A stretch of 46,997 nt of DNA, from the NCBI GenBank assembly GCA_039698035.1, contig JBDKSW010000020.1, positions 1 to 46,997 of the forward strand, written 5' to 3'. The notes under the pieces are model-generated. The model did no database searches. It saw only the letters and a program-made list of their open reading frames with translations, and had not been told where the DNA came from. The position numbers and the translations under genes are program-made. This document shows, in pieces, positions 17,101-25,160 of this stretch (the stretch's first letter is position 1; the number at the start of each line of letters is the position of its first letter). The stretch comes from JAJFUI01 sp039698035 (GTDB lineage Bacteria > Planctomycetota > Planctomycetia > Pirellulales > Thermoguttaceae).

Positions 17101-17281
17101 CGATGACGACGTCGCAGACGCGGACTCCCTTGCCATCGACGAGGTGCGCGGAGCCGACGGTCACTTTCAGGCCGGGGTAATGCTTGGCGATTTGGGCGAT
17201 GGCCCGGTGACGAATCTCTTCGTTCAGATGGCGGTAGAAATAGAAGGCCGTCGCGGCGCCGGCCACCAGGGCCAGCGCCAC
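14153..17281 (-). CDS. AsmA-like/DUF3971-type membrane-anchored protein
   Basis: 1,042 residues. One N-terminal membrane anchor (ALALVAGAATAFYFYRHL) is followed by a very long beta-rich region made of repeating strands, and by an AsmA-like C-terminal block (SASLFGGILFVDGWVTLG; GRGVIRLTEGDVYELPVMISLLKLLSIRPPDQNAF; IDFRGDAISLRGKGEMD). This resembles TamB/AsmA/YhdP proteins, which form long grooved tubes carrying lipids between inner and outer membrane. The GTG at 17281 opens inside the hydrophobic anchor. The frame stays open upstream for about 50 codons with no ATG, GTG or TTG, so the true start may be a rare codon and the anchor slightly longer. The 105-residue gene follows at 3 bases. Confidence 0.8.
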   Translation of the reverse strand: MALALVAGAATAFYFYRHLNEEIRHRAIAQIAKHYPGLKVTVGSAHLVDGKGVRVCDVVIAEPNAEGPQPELLRIEEMLLECPTDWRQLAQGSLPIRRATVRRPVLRATRRPDGTWSVAKLLRSTHDSGQSPPIAVENGIIEILDPLKTPASLLTLRDVNLTLTPPEAIAHPTAGPGNPTASSMHRFQGLFAGEGLRRVEIEGVCNLATHALSLHGRAQGVDVSPELRASLPDVVCKKLSTLGQFELRGLAELTFDLSHDETAARPLRFNVQGRLTRGRVDTPHLPHAMTDLTASLQIDNDGVAINDLNARIGQGTVQMAYRQSGFGPQSPRLLTGIIRQLQLDRGLWDILSPRMQDEWRKYWPTGAVDADLRLDYDGATWKPRIVARCSNVSFTHYKFPCRVERGQGNITLADDRLTVDLTAFLGTRPVQLKAAVDHPFSGPSGWFVAHGDDILLDQPLLAALPEKSRNVLCSLDAHGTANFELRIWRTRPEEPPHEHLILNVNRCSVRFDKFPYPLSNIRGNVEMTDGVWELRNLEASNNTARVTCNGSLRPGPQGNELALNFDAHDVPMDEQLRDALSPNVQQVWHNLQPRGLVDLVVDLHHLTGQKTFSVGVRAQPQPQTASIEPVHFPYRLDHLEGVLVYRDGQATFQRCKAEHGPVKVASDGSFELAPDGRWRIRLENLSVDRFRADRELVRALPERLRRSVVSLNPTGLMNLRGAVEVEQSGIPTDPSRWQWDLALGLQQSCLHCGGLSFENVCGELSLSGQFHRDQLLCRGELSLDSVTTKDCQLTQVRGPIWIDDGRVLFGDWVDRPEGGAPASNPPRSPRSVSASLFGGILFVDGWVTLGPDPRYALNARLKDADLARCSQELIAGHHRVRGKILATADLTGNGWSRNAMQGRGVIRLTEGDVYELPVMISLLKLLSIRPPDQNAFSDATLNYRVEGEHIYFDRIDFRGDAISLRGKGEMDAQSAIRMTFYTLVGRGELDLPVIKQVLRGASQQLVLIHVDGTLQDPKTRQEALPALNQALQQLRDELQNRR

Positions 17282-17431
17282 GGTCCATTTGAAGCCGAAC
17301 CAGCAGCAGTTGATCGCCCGGGCGAAAATGGGAGAAGCCTTCCGTGGTTGTTCATCGATCTTCGCAAATCCTAGCGACGCAATTCGGCCTTGTTTCCAGG
17401 CTCCGGTGGGTCCACTTGGTTTTTGCGAGGA

Positions 17432-18763
17432 TCAATAGGTTGCGTGCGTTCCGCGCGCCGCGGGGTTCGGGAATGTGAACGCCACCGCGCCGGCCGCGAG
17501 CGCCAGCAACGCTAGCATGGCGGGCTCGCGGTAGCGGAGCGAACTGACAAACACGACGTGCAGCAAAGTCAGGTACACGGCCGGAAGCCAGCAGAGTCGA
17601 TACGGCCAACCCCGGCCAAGTGTTCGCCAGACGCCTATTATGGCAAGAATCAGCAATGGAGTATACGTGAAAACGACGCCCCAGCGGACAATGGGGCTGC
17701 GGGCCAATTGGGGCTCGTTGGGCCAGATGTTCCACAGACGCGCCAGTTTGACGGCTGCCAGTTGCACGGCTCGCCCGGGATGCGTCGCGGCCCAGTGCAG
17801 AGCCGAATCGCGGAGCGTGCGATTCAACGCCACTTCAAAGGCCGGGTTCCCCGGTGGCGGCCCCCCCTGCCCTTTCAGGTCAGCCACGAACCGGGCGACA
17901 AAGTCCATGTTGCTCGCGCCGGTCGCCTCGGGATTCAGACCATCATAGAGACTCGCTCCCACCTGGAGCGTCGTGGGGACGAAGCGGCCGGTCAGACAGG
18001 CGTTGCGAACCCACCACGGGAGCAGGACGAGCACCAGACCCAGCATCATCCAGCAGGCCACATGAAGCCGATGGCGTTTCGTGCTCGAGTGCGAGCCAAC
18101 GCCAGTCGGCTCGGCGCTGGACGAGCTGACTTTCGAGGGGCCCGACGCTCGTCGCCACAGCACATCGACGATGACGGCCACCGGCGTGAAGAGGAGCCAG
18201 TCGGGCCGCATTAGCGTGGCCATGCCGGCCGCCAAGCCGGCTGCAAACGACCAGCCAATGCGGGATCGACGGGTCGGGGCGCGGCCGGCCAACGTCCAGA
18301 GCGCAAGCTGCAAGAGCATCAGCGGGCAGAACGGGGCCTCGCTGAGGATCAGGACGCTCAGTGCAATTCCGCCAGGATAGAACGCCGCGATCAGGCCGGC
18401 GATCCAAGCGGCCCGATCGTCGAAGAGCAGTCGGGCAAGCCACCAGACGCCGAGCACTGCCAGCGCGCCGAGCAACGCGGCCTCGGCCCGGGCGAGCAAC
18501 AGTTGGATGTGCCGGTCGCTGGAAATCCAAAAGACGGGCGCGAGCAGAGCCGGGTATCCCGGGGCACGGAAGATGCGGGCCTTTTCCGGTCCGTACTCGT
18601 AGGGCTTTCCTTCGGCAATCGCGCGGCCCAGTTGCCAGTAGCTTTCGCTGTCGCCCAGGACGAGCCGATCGCCGATTCGGGACTGCCACGCCCAGCCGGC
18701 CGCCAGTCGGATGGCCAGGGCGAGGATTAGCAGTAGGGCGAGTCGTCCTCGTACACGTGTCAT
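17432..18763 (-). CDS. GT39/PMT-like membrane glycosyltransferase
   Basis: 443 residues, about ten membrane helices. The N-terminal helix and first periplasmic loop hold the acidic motif VLGDSESYWQLGRAI and RIFRAPGYPALLAPVF, typical of the ArnT/PMT_2 (GT39/GT83) superfamily, which transfers sugars from polyprenyl-phosphate donors on the outer face of the inner membrane. A second loop near LYDGLNPEATGASNMDF follows the central helices. The acceptor is unknown. A good sigma-70-like promoter lies 31-59 bases upstream of the ATG. The AsmA-like gene begins 150 bases after its stop, on the same strand. Confidence 0.85.
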   Translation of the reverse strand: MTRVRGRLALLLILALAIRLAAGWAWQSRIGDRLVLGDSESYWQLGRAIAEGKPYEYGPEKARIFRAPGYPALLAPVFWISSDRHIQLLLARAEAALLGALAVLGVWWLARLLFDDRAAWIAGLIAAFYPGGIALSVLILSEAPFCPLMLLQLALWTLAGRAPTRRSRIGWSFAAGLAAGMATLMRPDWLLFTPVAVIVDVLWRRASGPSKVSSSSAEPTGVGSHSSTKRHRLHVACWMMLGLVLVLLPWWVRNACLTGRFVPTTLQVGASLYDGLNPEATGASNMDFVARFVADLKGQGGPPPGNPAFEVALNRTLRDSALHWAATHPGRAVQLAAVKLARLWNIWPNEPQLARSPIVRWGVVFTYTPLLILAIIGVWRTLGRGWPYRLCWLPAVYLTLLHVVFVSSLRYREPAMLALLALAAGAVAFTFPNPAARGTHATY

Positions 18764-18793
18764 TGGAATGGCTGTTGGCGGGATGGGATGAAT

Positions 18794-18822
18794 ATACTAC
18801 TCGCGGGGTACTTGGCGGTCAA
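18794..18822 (-). promoter_or_regulatory. Sigma-70-like promoter for the GT39 gene
   Basis: Minus strand: TTGACC (18822-18817), a 17-base spacer and TAGTAT (18799-18794). The transcript would start about 24 bases before the ATG at 18763. This is one of the best housekeeping-type promoter matches in the window. Confidence 0.6.
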
Positions 18823-19015
18823 GGCAACTATTTCAGGCGCGGTGGCTCGGCGGCCCGCACGGCTCGGCGGACCGGCACCCTAGCTACGGCTGTTGTTTTC
18901 GCACGAATTGGCACGAGCCGGGCATGTGTTGCGAACATCACTCAGACCGCGCAAATTGCCCATAATGGCTGCAGAAGGCTTGAAACACGCCGACCCGTGA
19001 CCCGATAGACAGTCC

Positions 19016-19504
19016 ATGATGGCGGACCCGGCTGTAAAAATCGCGGTGGTGTTTTGCGTGTTGCTGGGGGGCTTCTGCGCTGCGATCATGTTTCGGAACC
19101 AGGCCGCCTGCCCTGCCCCGGCCGTTGCCGACCAGTCGTCCAAGACGCCGCCGGTCGAGAAAGCGACGACGGGACCGGCTGCCGCGCCCCTTCGGGTCAC
19201 GATTGTGAAGCCCAATGGCCCTGCCGGGGCGCTGCCGCCTGTCGTGCAAGAGCGCGTGGCGTCGGATCGATTGGCCAAGCCACTCCGCGGCAAGCCGATC
19301 GAGGCGGTCCGACCGGGCAGTTTGCCAAGCAAGAGCCCCCTGCGCCGGCATCGGATCGTCGACGGGGATACGCTCACCGGACTGGCCGAGCGGCTTCTTG
19401 GCTCCAGCGAACGCGCCAAGGAAATCTTCGCGGCGAATCGTGACGTGCTCGATGATCCGAATCTGCTGCCGATCGGTGTGGAATTGAAGATTCCGTCCCG
19501 CTGA
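19016..19504 (+). CDS. Membrane-anchored LysM domain protein
   Basis: 162 residues. An N-terminal hydrophobic segment (VKIAVVFCVLLGGFCAAIMF) acts as signal anchor. A Pro/Ala/Lys linker follows, and a C-terminal LysM domain covers about residues 116-162 (HRIVDGDTLTGLAERLLGS ... FAANRDVLDDPNLLPIGVELKIP), with the GDTL and N..L.DPN..P.G..L.IP pattern of this peptidoglycan-binding fold. It probably attaches the periplasmic domain to the cell wall. The size and layout (anchor, linker, LysM) resemble small planctomycete LysM proteins. The gene runs convergent with hemD. Confidence 0.88.
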   Translation: MMADPAVKIAVVFCVLLGGFCAAIMFRNQAACPAPAVADQSSKTPPVEKATTGPAAAPLRVTIVKPNGPAGALPPVVQERVASDRLAKPLRGKPIEAVRPGSLPSKSPLRRHRIVDGDTLTGLAERLLGSSERAKEIFAANRDVLDDPNLLPIGVELKIPSR

Positions 19505-19537
19505 GGCCGACGCTGGCGCCAAGTGGATTGCCTGACA

Positions 19538-20329
19538 TCACGCTCGATGTGATGCGTGCCGTGCGATGGCGGCGGCCACACCTGGCAGCGTGGATTGCTG
19601 GGCCTCGGCGGTTGGCCGGTGGCCAAGCTCTCGTAGGACGCCGCTGGTCAACGGGCTGATGCTTGCCAGCTTGGCGCGTTGCAGTTCATGGCCGAACAGG
19701 CGGTCGAGCGACCGTGCGATCGCGGAGCTGGTGACCGTGATCCAATCGATCTGTCCGGCGGCAAGCATCGCGGCGATTTCTGGTTCGGGCTCCTCGACAT
19801 CCGTGCTGGTGTAGACGACGACTTGCTCGACCTGGGCGCCGGCGCGGAGCAGTTCTTGGGCCAACAGATCGCGTCCGCGACTCGCCCGGGCGAGCAAAAA
19901 TCGACACCCGGCCGCGTTGGGCGTCAGCGCGCCGGCCAGCGCTTCGGCATGGAACTCGTTGGGAACCAGGCTTGCTTCCAGCCCGAACTCGCGGAGCGCA
20001 GCGGCCGTGCCGGGCCCGATCGCGGCGATGCGGGGCCACGGCTTGTCGAGCTTGCGAGCGGCCGACCGTTCAAGGAAGGACCGCACGCCGTTGACGCTCG
20101 AAAAGACGAGCCAGTCGAACTGGTGCAAGCGGCCGAGGGCGTCATCGACAGGCTGCCAATCCGCGGGCGGCCCAATGCGGATGGCCGGTTGCGAGAGCAC
20201 CGTCGCGCCCAGTCGGCCAAGCGCCTCGGCCAGCGGGTCGTCCGACGTCTCGGCGCGCGTGACCAGCACGCGCTGGCCGGACAGCGGTCGAGCGGCGTCT
20301 GGCGGTAAAGTGGCGGCCGGTTCGACCAT
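19538..20329 (-). CDS. hemD: Uroporphyrinogen-III synthase
   Basis: About 263 residues, usual size. Cyclises hydroxymethylbilane to uroporphyrinogen III in haem/tetrapyrrole synthesis. Two alternating alpha/beta domains are visible: GQRVLVTRAETSDDPLAEALGRLGA at the start, DWLVFSSVNGVRSFLER (the conserved TSxNGV-like block), IAAIGPGTAAALREFGL, then FLLARASRGRDLLAQEL and DWITVTSSAIARSLDRLFG in the second half. HemD sequences diverge strongly, but these blocks in this order are diagnostic. Start set at ATG 20329; an ATG at 20356 would add nine residues. Divergent from the HIT gene. No other hem genes are adjacent. Confidence 0.9.
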   Translation of the reverse strand: MVEPAATLPPDAARPLSGQRVLVTRAETSDDPLAEALGRLGATVLSQPAIRIGPPADWQPVDDALGRLHQFDWLVFSSVNGVRSFLERSAARKLDKPWPRIAAIGPGTAAALREFGLEASLVPNEFHAEALAGALTPNAAGCRFLLARASRGRDLLAQELLRAGAQVEQVVVYTSTDVEEPEPEIAAMLAAGQIDWITVTSSAIARSLDRLFGHELQRAKLASISPLTSGVLRELGHRPTAEAQQSTLPGVAAAIARHASHRA

Positions 20330-20439
20330 GGTGGAAGATGCTTCGCTGCGAGTCAATTCGCCAACGCCATTGCGGCCGTCGACGACGCTGCTATTCTAGT
20401 CGGACACGGTTATACTTGCAGCCAGGGAGGTTCTTTGCG

Positions 20440-20781
20440 ATGGCCGAAAAGACGATATTCAAGCGCATCATCGACCGGGAGGCGCCGGCGAAGATCGTTT
20501 ACGAGGATGATCTCTGTCTGGCGTTCGAGGACATCCACCCGTTGGCCCCGACGCACATCATCGTGATTCCGAAGAAACCGATCGCGTCGACCGACGAAAT
20601 CGAGCCGGAGGACGAGACGCTCATCGGGCACCTGTTTGTCGCGATTCGGACGATTGTCGCCCAGTTGGGCATCACCAACGGCTATCGCGTGGTGAGCAAT
20701 TGTGGGCCGGACTCTGGGCAAGCGGTCAGGCACCTGCACTTCCATATTCTGGCGGGCCGGAAGCTGGGAATGCTCGGATAA
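20440..20781 (+). CDS. HIT family nucleotide hydrolase (HINT-like)
   Basis: 113 residues, typical for HINT/YcfF proteins. The GGGAGG site 9 bases before the ATG at 20440 fixes the start. Seen: IFKRIIDREAPAKIVYEDDLCLAFEDIHPLAPTHIIVIPK in the N-terminal half and the catalytic histidine triad HLHFHIL near the C-terminus, preceded by SNCGPDSGQAVRHLH. HINT enzymes hydrolyse adenosine phosphoramidates. The cellular role in bacteria is unclear. The gene stands between the divergent hemD and a very large membrane protein gene. Confidence 0.93.
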   Translation: MAEKTIFKRIIDREAPAKIVYEDDLCLAFEDIHPLAPTHIIVIPKKPIASTDEIEPEDETLIGHLFVAIRTIVAQLGITNGYRVVSNCGPDSGQAVRHLHFHILAGRKLGMLG

Positions 20782-20861
20782 AACCGATTTTCTGGCCGCC
20801 TTGGCGAGCGCGGTTTGCCCTTTTGGGGCGTGCCACGGGCCCAAAGCGTGCGCCATCCGAA

Positions 20862-20892
20862 TTGCGCAAACCCTTGGTATTGCGACTATAAT
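20862..20892 (+). promoter_or_regulatory. Possible promoter for the large QGDK-rich membrane protein gene
   Basis: A perfect TATAAT -10 hexamer at 20887-20892 with TTGCGC at 20862-20867, but the 19-base spacer is longer than ideal. Transcription would start near 20899. That makes the GTG at 20904 nearly leaderless and favours the ATG at 20931 as the start. Confidence 0.4.
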
Positions 20893-20930
20893 GTAGGAAG
20901 GAAGTGGGTCAGTTGTCGGGATACCCCCCA

Positions 20931-23900
20931 ATGTCAACCGGAATTGCACATCCAGAACCGATGCCGCGGGACACGGCGGTGGCCGCGCCGCCGACCGAGT
21001 ACGAGGTGTTTATCGACCAGCGGTTGCGGCAGACGCGGCGGCAGGTCAAGGCCGTCGACGTGGCCAATGCGCTGGTCACGCTCAGCATCGGCGTACTCGG
21101 CTACCTCTTCCTGGTGGCGTTGGCGGATCACTGGCTCATCACGGGCGGCCTGGGCGGCTTCGGGCGGCTCGTCTGCTGGCTGGGACTGATCGTCGCGGTG
21201 GCGATCTACGCCGCACACTCGTTGCTCCCCCCCCTGCTCCACCGCGTGAATCCGATTTTTGCGGCGGCCACACTCGAAAAGAGCCGCCCGACGCTGCGCA
21301 ACAGCCTGATCAACTTTCTGCTGCTTCGGGGACGCCGCGCGGAGGTGGCCACGCCGGTCTATCAGGCGCTCGAGTATCGCGCGGCGGCCGATCTGACGAA
21401 GGTCCGCGTCGAGGTGGCTGTCGATCGAACGCATCTGATTCGCTTGGGCGCGGCCCTGGCGGCGCTCGTCGCCGTCTGTGTTCTCTATTTGGCTCTGTCG
21501 CCCAAAAGTCTGCTGCGGTCGGCCGAGCGGGTGCTCTGGCCTTGGGCCGCTGTGGCCGCGCCGACGCGGGTGGCTATCCACGATGTTCGGCCTGACGGAG
21601 ACACCGTTGCCTTCAACGGCGAGACGATCACGGTCTCGGCCGAGGTGACTGGGCTCGGGCAAAACGAGCAGCCCGTGTTGATCTACAGCACGGCGGATGG
21701 CCAGAGCGTCGATCAGGTGATTCCGATGGCGCTGCCCAAAGGACGCTTCCGGTACGAGTGTCGGCTGCCGTCGGGCAATCTCGGATTCCAGCAGGATTGC
21801 GAGTATTTTCTGAAAGCGGGCGACTGCCGAACGCGGTCCTATCGGGTGAACGTGCGGATCGCGCCGGCGATCCTCGTCGAACGCATCTTGTACCACTATC
21901 CCGAGTATACGGGGTTGGCCGATCGGACGGTCGAGCGACAGGCCGACCTGCGAGCGATCGAAGCGACCGAGGTGACGATCCAGGCCGCGGCGAACAGCCC
22001 AATCAAGTCGGGGACTGCTCAGCTAGACCTCGGCTGCACGGGCCGCCATGTCATCGAAATGACCAGCGACGGGCGGACTGCGACGGGCCGCTTCAAACTC
22101 CAGGTGAGCCAGGACGATCCGAGTCGGGCGGAATACGATTGTTATCAGCTTCGATTCAGCGACTTGCAGGGACACGAAAACCCGCGGCCAATCCGCAACC
22201 ACATCGACGTGATTCGCGATTTGCCGCCAGAGGTGAGACTGGTCGAATCCCAGGGCGATGAAATTCAGGTGCCGCTAGACGGGTGTGCGGCCATGCGGGT
22301 TCGCGCCGAGGATCCGGATTTCGCACTGCGGCGCGTCGTGATCCGCGCCGTCTGCAACGACCGCAGTCTTCCGATCACTCCGCTGCTCGAACGGCGATCC
22401 GACGAGAAGGCTTTTTCGGGCGTGTTTCAGGGGGCCCTTTCCTTCGAGCCGGCTCGGCTCGGACTCAAACCGGGCGATCACGTTCAATATTGGGCCGAGG
22501 CCGAGGACAACCGCGAACCGACGGCCAATCGTGCAACGACCGAGAAACAGTGGCTCACCGTCGTCGCGCCACAACAACCTGGCCAACCGAAGGCTGGCGC
22601 CGCCAAGGGCAGCCGCGCGGCCGAGCCCCAACCGGCCGACGGCGACCGTCGAGACGAAGCCGGAAAGGGGGATGCTCGGAAACAACCTCGGGATCCGCAG
22701 GACCAAGATAGGTCGGAAAAGAAGCAGCCAGGAGACCGACAGCCAAGCAAGGCCGACCAGCAACCGTCGGATCGGCGGCCCGAGGACCAGCGGAAGAGCG
22801 ACTCGCAGCCTGACGAGGGTGGCGAGCAGAACCAGCCGTCTTCTGGCAACCAGCGGCAGAATGGCGATCAGGCCGGCCAACAAGAAAAGCAGCCGCAAGG
22901 CGACAAGCAAAAAGACGGCCAGCAGCAGGACGCCGGGCAACAGGACAACACCCGGCAAGACCAGCAGAGCGGCGATTCGCAAGCTGACGGAAAAGAGCAA
23001 GGAAAACAGGACGGCCAGAACCGCCAAGGCGGCGGTGACCAACAGGGCCAGCAGTCGCAAGACGCCCGGAATCGGACCGACCCAGAAACCGAGCCGGGCG
23101 AGGCCATCGAGAAAATCCTCAAGGACCAAGAGCAACAACAGAAGGATCAGGGCTCCGGCGGCAATCCCGATAACGGCGATCAGGCCAAACCACAAGACGG
23201 GAAGCAGCAGGGCAAGGCCGGCGAACAGCCGCAAGGAGAAGGTGGGCAACCGAACGGCGATCAAGAGGGAAAAGAGCAGGAAGGCCGGAAACAGGACGGT
23301 CAGGAACAACAGCAGCAGGCCGGCAATGCCCAGCAATCCGACGGCCAAAAGGCCGACAAGAATCGGCAACAAGGCGGTGATCAGCAGCAAGCCGAAAATC
23401 AGAAACAGGGTGACGCCCGCAATCAGCGGCAGGACCAAAACGGCGGCGAGAAGAAGCAGCCGAGCGGCGATTCGCAACAAGGCGACGGCCAGCAGCAGGG
23501 CGATGGCCAAAACCAGCGGCAAGGCGGCGATCAGCAGGCAGGCGGCGACCAAAAGCAAAACGACAGTCAACAAAACGGAAATCAATCGCAGGCTGGCGGC
23601 CAGGGGCAAGGCAAGAACGAGCAGCAGTCCGGCGATCAGCAGCAGGCGGGCAACCAGGGCGGCGGCGCGAAACCGTCCGGCCCACGACAGAAAAACCAGA
23701 GCCAAGGCGGCGATGGCGGACAGGCAGCCGGCGAGAAGTCCGATGGCAAGTCGGACCCACAGGCCCAGGCGAAGTCCGACGATGCAAGCAACGGCAAACC
23801 CAACGGCAAGCCGGGCGACAAGGGTTCCAACGGCCAAGAGGCTGGCAGCGATGACAATGCACGCGATGCTGGGGCCGGCGCAAAGAAGGCCGACCAGGAC

Positions 23901-25061
23901 ATGACAGCGCCCAAGGCGAAGCCTGGTGCGGACGTGAACGGCGGAAAGGAATCGGGCAACGAAGCGGGCACAAAGTCCGAACAGCGAGCGGCCGGCGAGT
24001 CATCCCAGGGCAAGCAGCAGGCCGGCCAGCCGCAGCCCGGCAAGGAACCGCAACCAGACGCGAGCAAAAAACGCGGTGACGGCGGCCAGAGCTCGCTGCC
24101 GCAGGACGGCAACCGAGCCGGGGCGAAGAAGGCAGGCGAGGCGGGTGACGCAGCAGGCCAGAAGAAGGGCGAAAGCGGTCAGTCGCCGAGTGCGAGCAAG
24201 AGACCGTCGGACGCCCAAGGCCAAACGTCGGGCGATCGAAGCGGCGGCGGCCAAGAGGGCGGCGGTCAGCAGTCTAAGAAGCCGGGCGTCGGCGGCGAGG
24301 GATCCAACACGGCGGCCGCCGATGGCGATTCGAGCGCCCAGGAGAAGGGCGCGGGCGACGCCGGCACGAAGGGCGGCGATCAGGCGGCCTCGAAGACGCC
24401 GACCGGTTCCAAGGAGAAAACCGCCGGCCAAGGCAGCCAAGGTGACGAGCGCAAGCAGACCGGCGGCAGTCCGGCCGATGGGCAATCGGCAGCCAAACCG
24501 TTTGGCGAGACGAAGCCGTCCGAGCGTGGTTCAAAGCCGAACGGAGCCGGCATGGCCGGCAGCAAGCCGCCGCGGGATGGCAACTCGGCGGGCAGTCCGG
24601 TCGCGGGTGGCGGTCCGGGCGACCGGCGGTCGGCCAGCGAGGCAACGCCGCCTGAGGACTCTGGGGCGGACGAGGCCAACCTCGAATATGCCCAACGGCA
24701 GACCACGTTGGCGTTGCGGCATTTGCGAGAGCAGTTGAGCAAGGAGAAGCCGGCCTTGTTGGATCGCCTTGGTTGGACAAAGGACGAGGCCCGGCGGTTC
24801 CTTGCCCGATGGGAAGAAATGCAGCGTGCGGCGGCCCAACAGGGACCCGAGGGCGAGTCGGCTCGGAAGCGGCTCGGCGATGCGCTGAAGAGCCTGGGGC
24901 TGCGACCGCGCGGCACAGAGCTGCGTCGTGGCGGCGTCGCGCCAGAGGATTCGCGGGAGCTTCGTGATTCGGGGCGATTCCCGCCACCGCCGGATTGGGC
25001 CGATCAGGTCAGGGCGTACAATCGCGGGGTGGCCGACGCCGATCGGAGCGAGCAGAAGTAG
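20931..25061 (+). CDS. Giant membrane-anchored protein with ~700-residue Gln/Gly/Asp/Lys-rich region
   Basis: 1,376 residues. Two membrane helices near residues 45-105 (ALVTLSIGVLGYLFLVALA, LVCWLGLIVAVAIYAAHSLL) and a third at about 175-195, then a beta-rich periplasmic region to about residue 545 with Ig-like strands (VAIHDVRPDGDTVAFNGETITVSAEVTGLG). From about 550 to 1240 the chain is low-complexity: Gln, Gly, Asp, Lys, Asn, Ser, with repeated QQGDGQ, KQDGQ and GDQQ-like units. A helical C-terminal part (NLEYAQRQTTLALRHLREQL ... GWTKDEARRFLARWEEM) resumes normal composition. I recall planctomycete proteins of this layout, with variable repeat length and unknown function. A GTG at 20904 would add 9 residues. 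The region invites assembly or slippage errors, but the frame is open throughout. Confidence 0.85.
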   Translation: MSTGIAHPEPMPRDTAVAAPPTEYEVFIDQRLRQTRRQVKAVDVANALVTLSIGVLGYLFLVALADHWLITGGLGGFGRLVCWLGLIVAVAIYAAHSLLPPLLHRVNPIFAAATLEKSRPTLRNSLINFLLLRGRRAEVATPVYQALEYRAAADLTKVRVEVAVDRTHLIRLGAALAALVAVCVLYLALSPKSLLRSAERVLWPWAAVAAPTRVAIHDVRPDGDTVAFNGETITVSAEVTGLGQNEQPVLIYSTADGQSVDQVIPMALPKGRFRYECRLPSGNLGFQQDCEYFLKAGDCRTRSYRVNVRIAPAILVERILYHYPEYTGLADRTVERQADLRAIEATEVTIQAAANSPIKSGTAQLDLGCTGRHVIEMTSDGRTATGRFKLQVSQDDPSRAEYDCYQLRFSDLQGHENPRPIRNHIDVIRDLPPEVRLVESQGDEIQVPLDGCAAMRVRAEDPDFALRRVVIRAVCNDRSLPITPLLERRSDEKAFSGVFQGALSFEPARLGLKPGDHVQYWAEAEDNREPTANRATTEKQWLTVVAPQQPGQPKAGAAKGSRAAEPQPADGDRRDEAGKGDARKQPRDPQDQDRSEKKQPGDRQPSKADQQPSDRRPEDQRKSDSQPDEGGEQNQPSSGNQRQNGDQAGQQEKQPQGDKQKDGQQQDAGQQDNTRQDQQSGDSQADGKEQGKQDGQNRQGGGDQQGQQSQDARNRTDPETEPGEAIEKILKDQEQQQKDQGSGGNPDNGDQAKPQDGKQQGKAGEQPQGEGGQPNGDQEGKEQEGRKQDGQEQQQQAGNAQQSDGQKADKNRQQGGDQQQAENQKQGDARNQRQDQNGGEKKQPSGDSQQGDGQQQGDGQNQRQGGDQQAGGDQKQNDSQQNGNQSQAGGQGQGKNEQQSGDQQQAGNQGGGAKPSGPRQKNQSQGGDGGQAAGEKSDGKSDPQAQAKSDDASNGKPNGKPGDKGSNGQEAGSDDNARDAGAGAKKADQDMTAPKAKPGADVNGGKESGNEAGTKSEQRAAGESSQGKQQAGQPQPGKEPQPDASKKRGDGGQSSLPQDGNRAGAKKAGEAGDAAGQKKGESGQSPSASKRPSDAQGQTSGDRSGGGQEGGGQQSKKPGVGGEGSNTAAADGDSSAQEKGAGDAGTKGGDQAASKTPTGSKEKTAGQGSQGDERKQTGGSPADGQSAAKPFGETKPSERGSKPNGAGMAGSKPPRDGNSAGSPVAGGGPGDRRSASEATPPEDSGADEANLEYAQRQTTLALRHLREQLSKEKPALLDRLGWTKDEARRFLARWEEMQRAAAQQGPEGESARKRLGDALKSLGLRPRGTELRRGGVAPEDSRELRDSGRFPPPPDWADQVRAYNRGVADADRSEQK
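22580..24640 (+). repeat. Low-complexity coding region (QGDKN-rich)
   Basis: About 2 kb of coding DNA built from CAG/CAA, GGC, GAC/GAT, AAG/AAA and AAC codons in short irregular units, with no fixed period. The same codon mix keeps the opposite strand and a second forward frame open over long distances, which creates large false ORFs there. Confidence 0.8.
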
Positions 25062-25080
25062 CGCGTGGGGCGTTTCGCCC

Positions 25081-25109
25081 TTGCTTTTCCCTTGGGGGGT
25101 GCCTAGAAT
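25081..25109 (+). promoter_or_regulatory. Sigma-70-like promoter for the nucleoside hydrolase gene
   Basis: TTGCTT (25081-25086), a 17-base spacer and TAGAAT (25104-25109). Start of transcription near 25116, leader about 45 bases to the ATG at 25161. Confidence 0.5.
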
Positions 25110-25160
25110 CCGGGTCGCTATCGTAAAGTCTCTTGTCGAATGGGGATGCGAGGTTATCGC

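Noticed and set aside
22275..23837. A 520-codon minus-strand frame rich in Leu, Val and Ala opposite the QGDK-rich coding region
   Set aside because: It is the mirror of CAG/CAA, GGC and GAC codons on the plus strand. No membrane-protein family pattern, no start context, and the plus-strand frame has sensible domains on both sides.
22531..23904. A 457-codon plus-strand frame in a second register (Arg/Lys/Thr/Ser-rich)
   Set aside because: Same composition effect. The main frame continues uninterrupted through it to a normal C-terminal domain.
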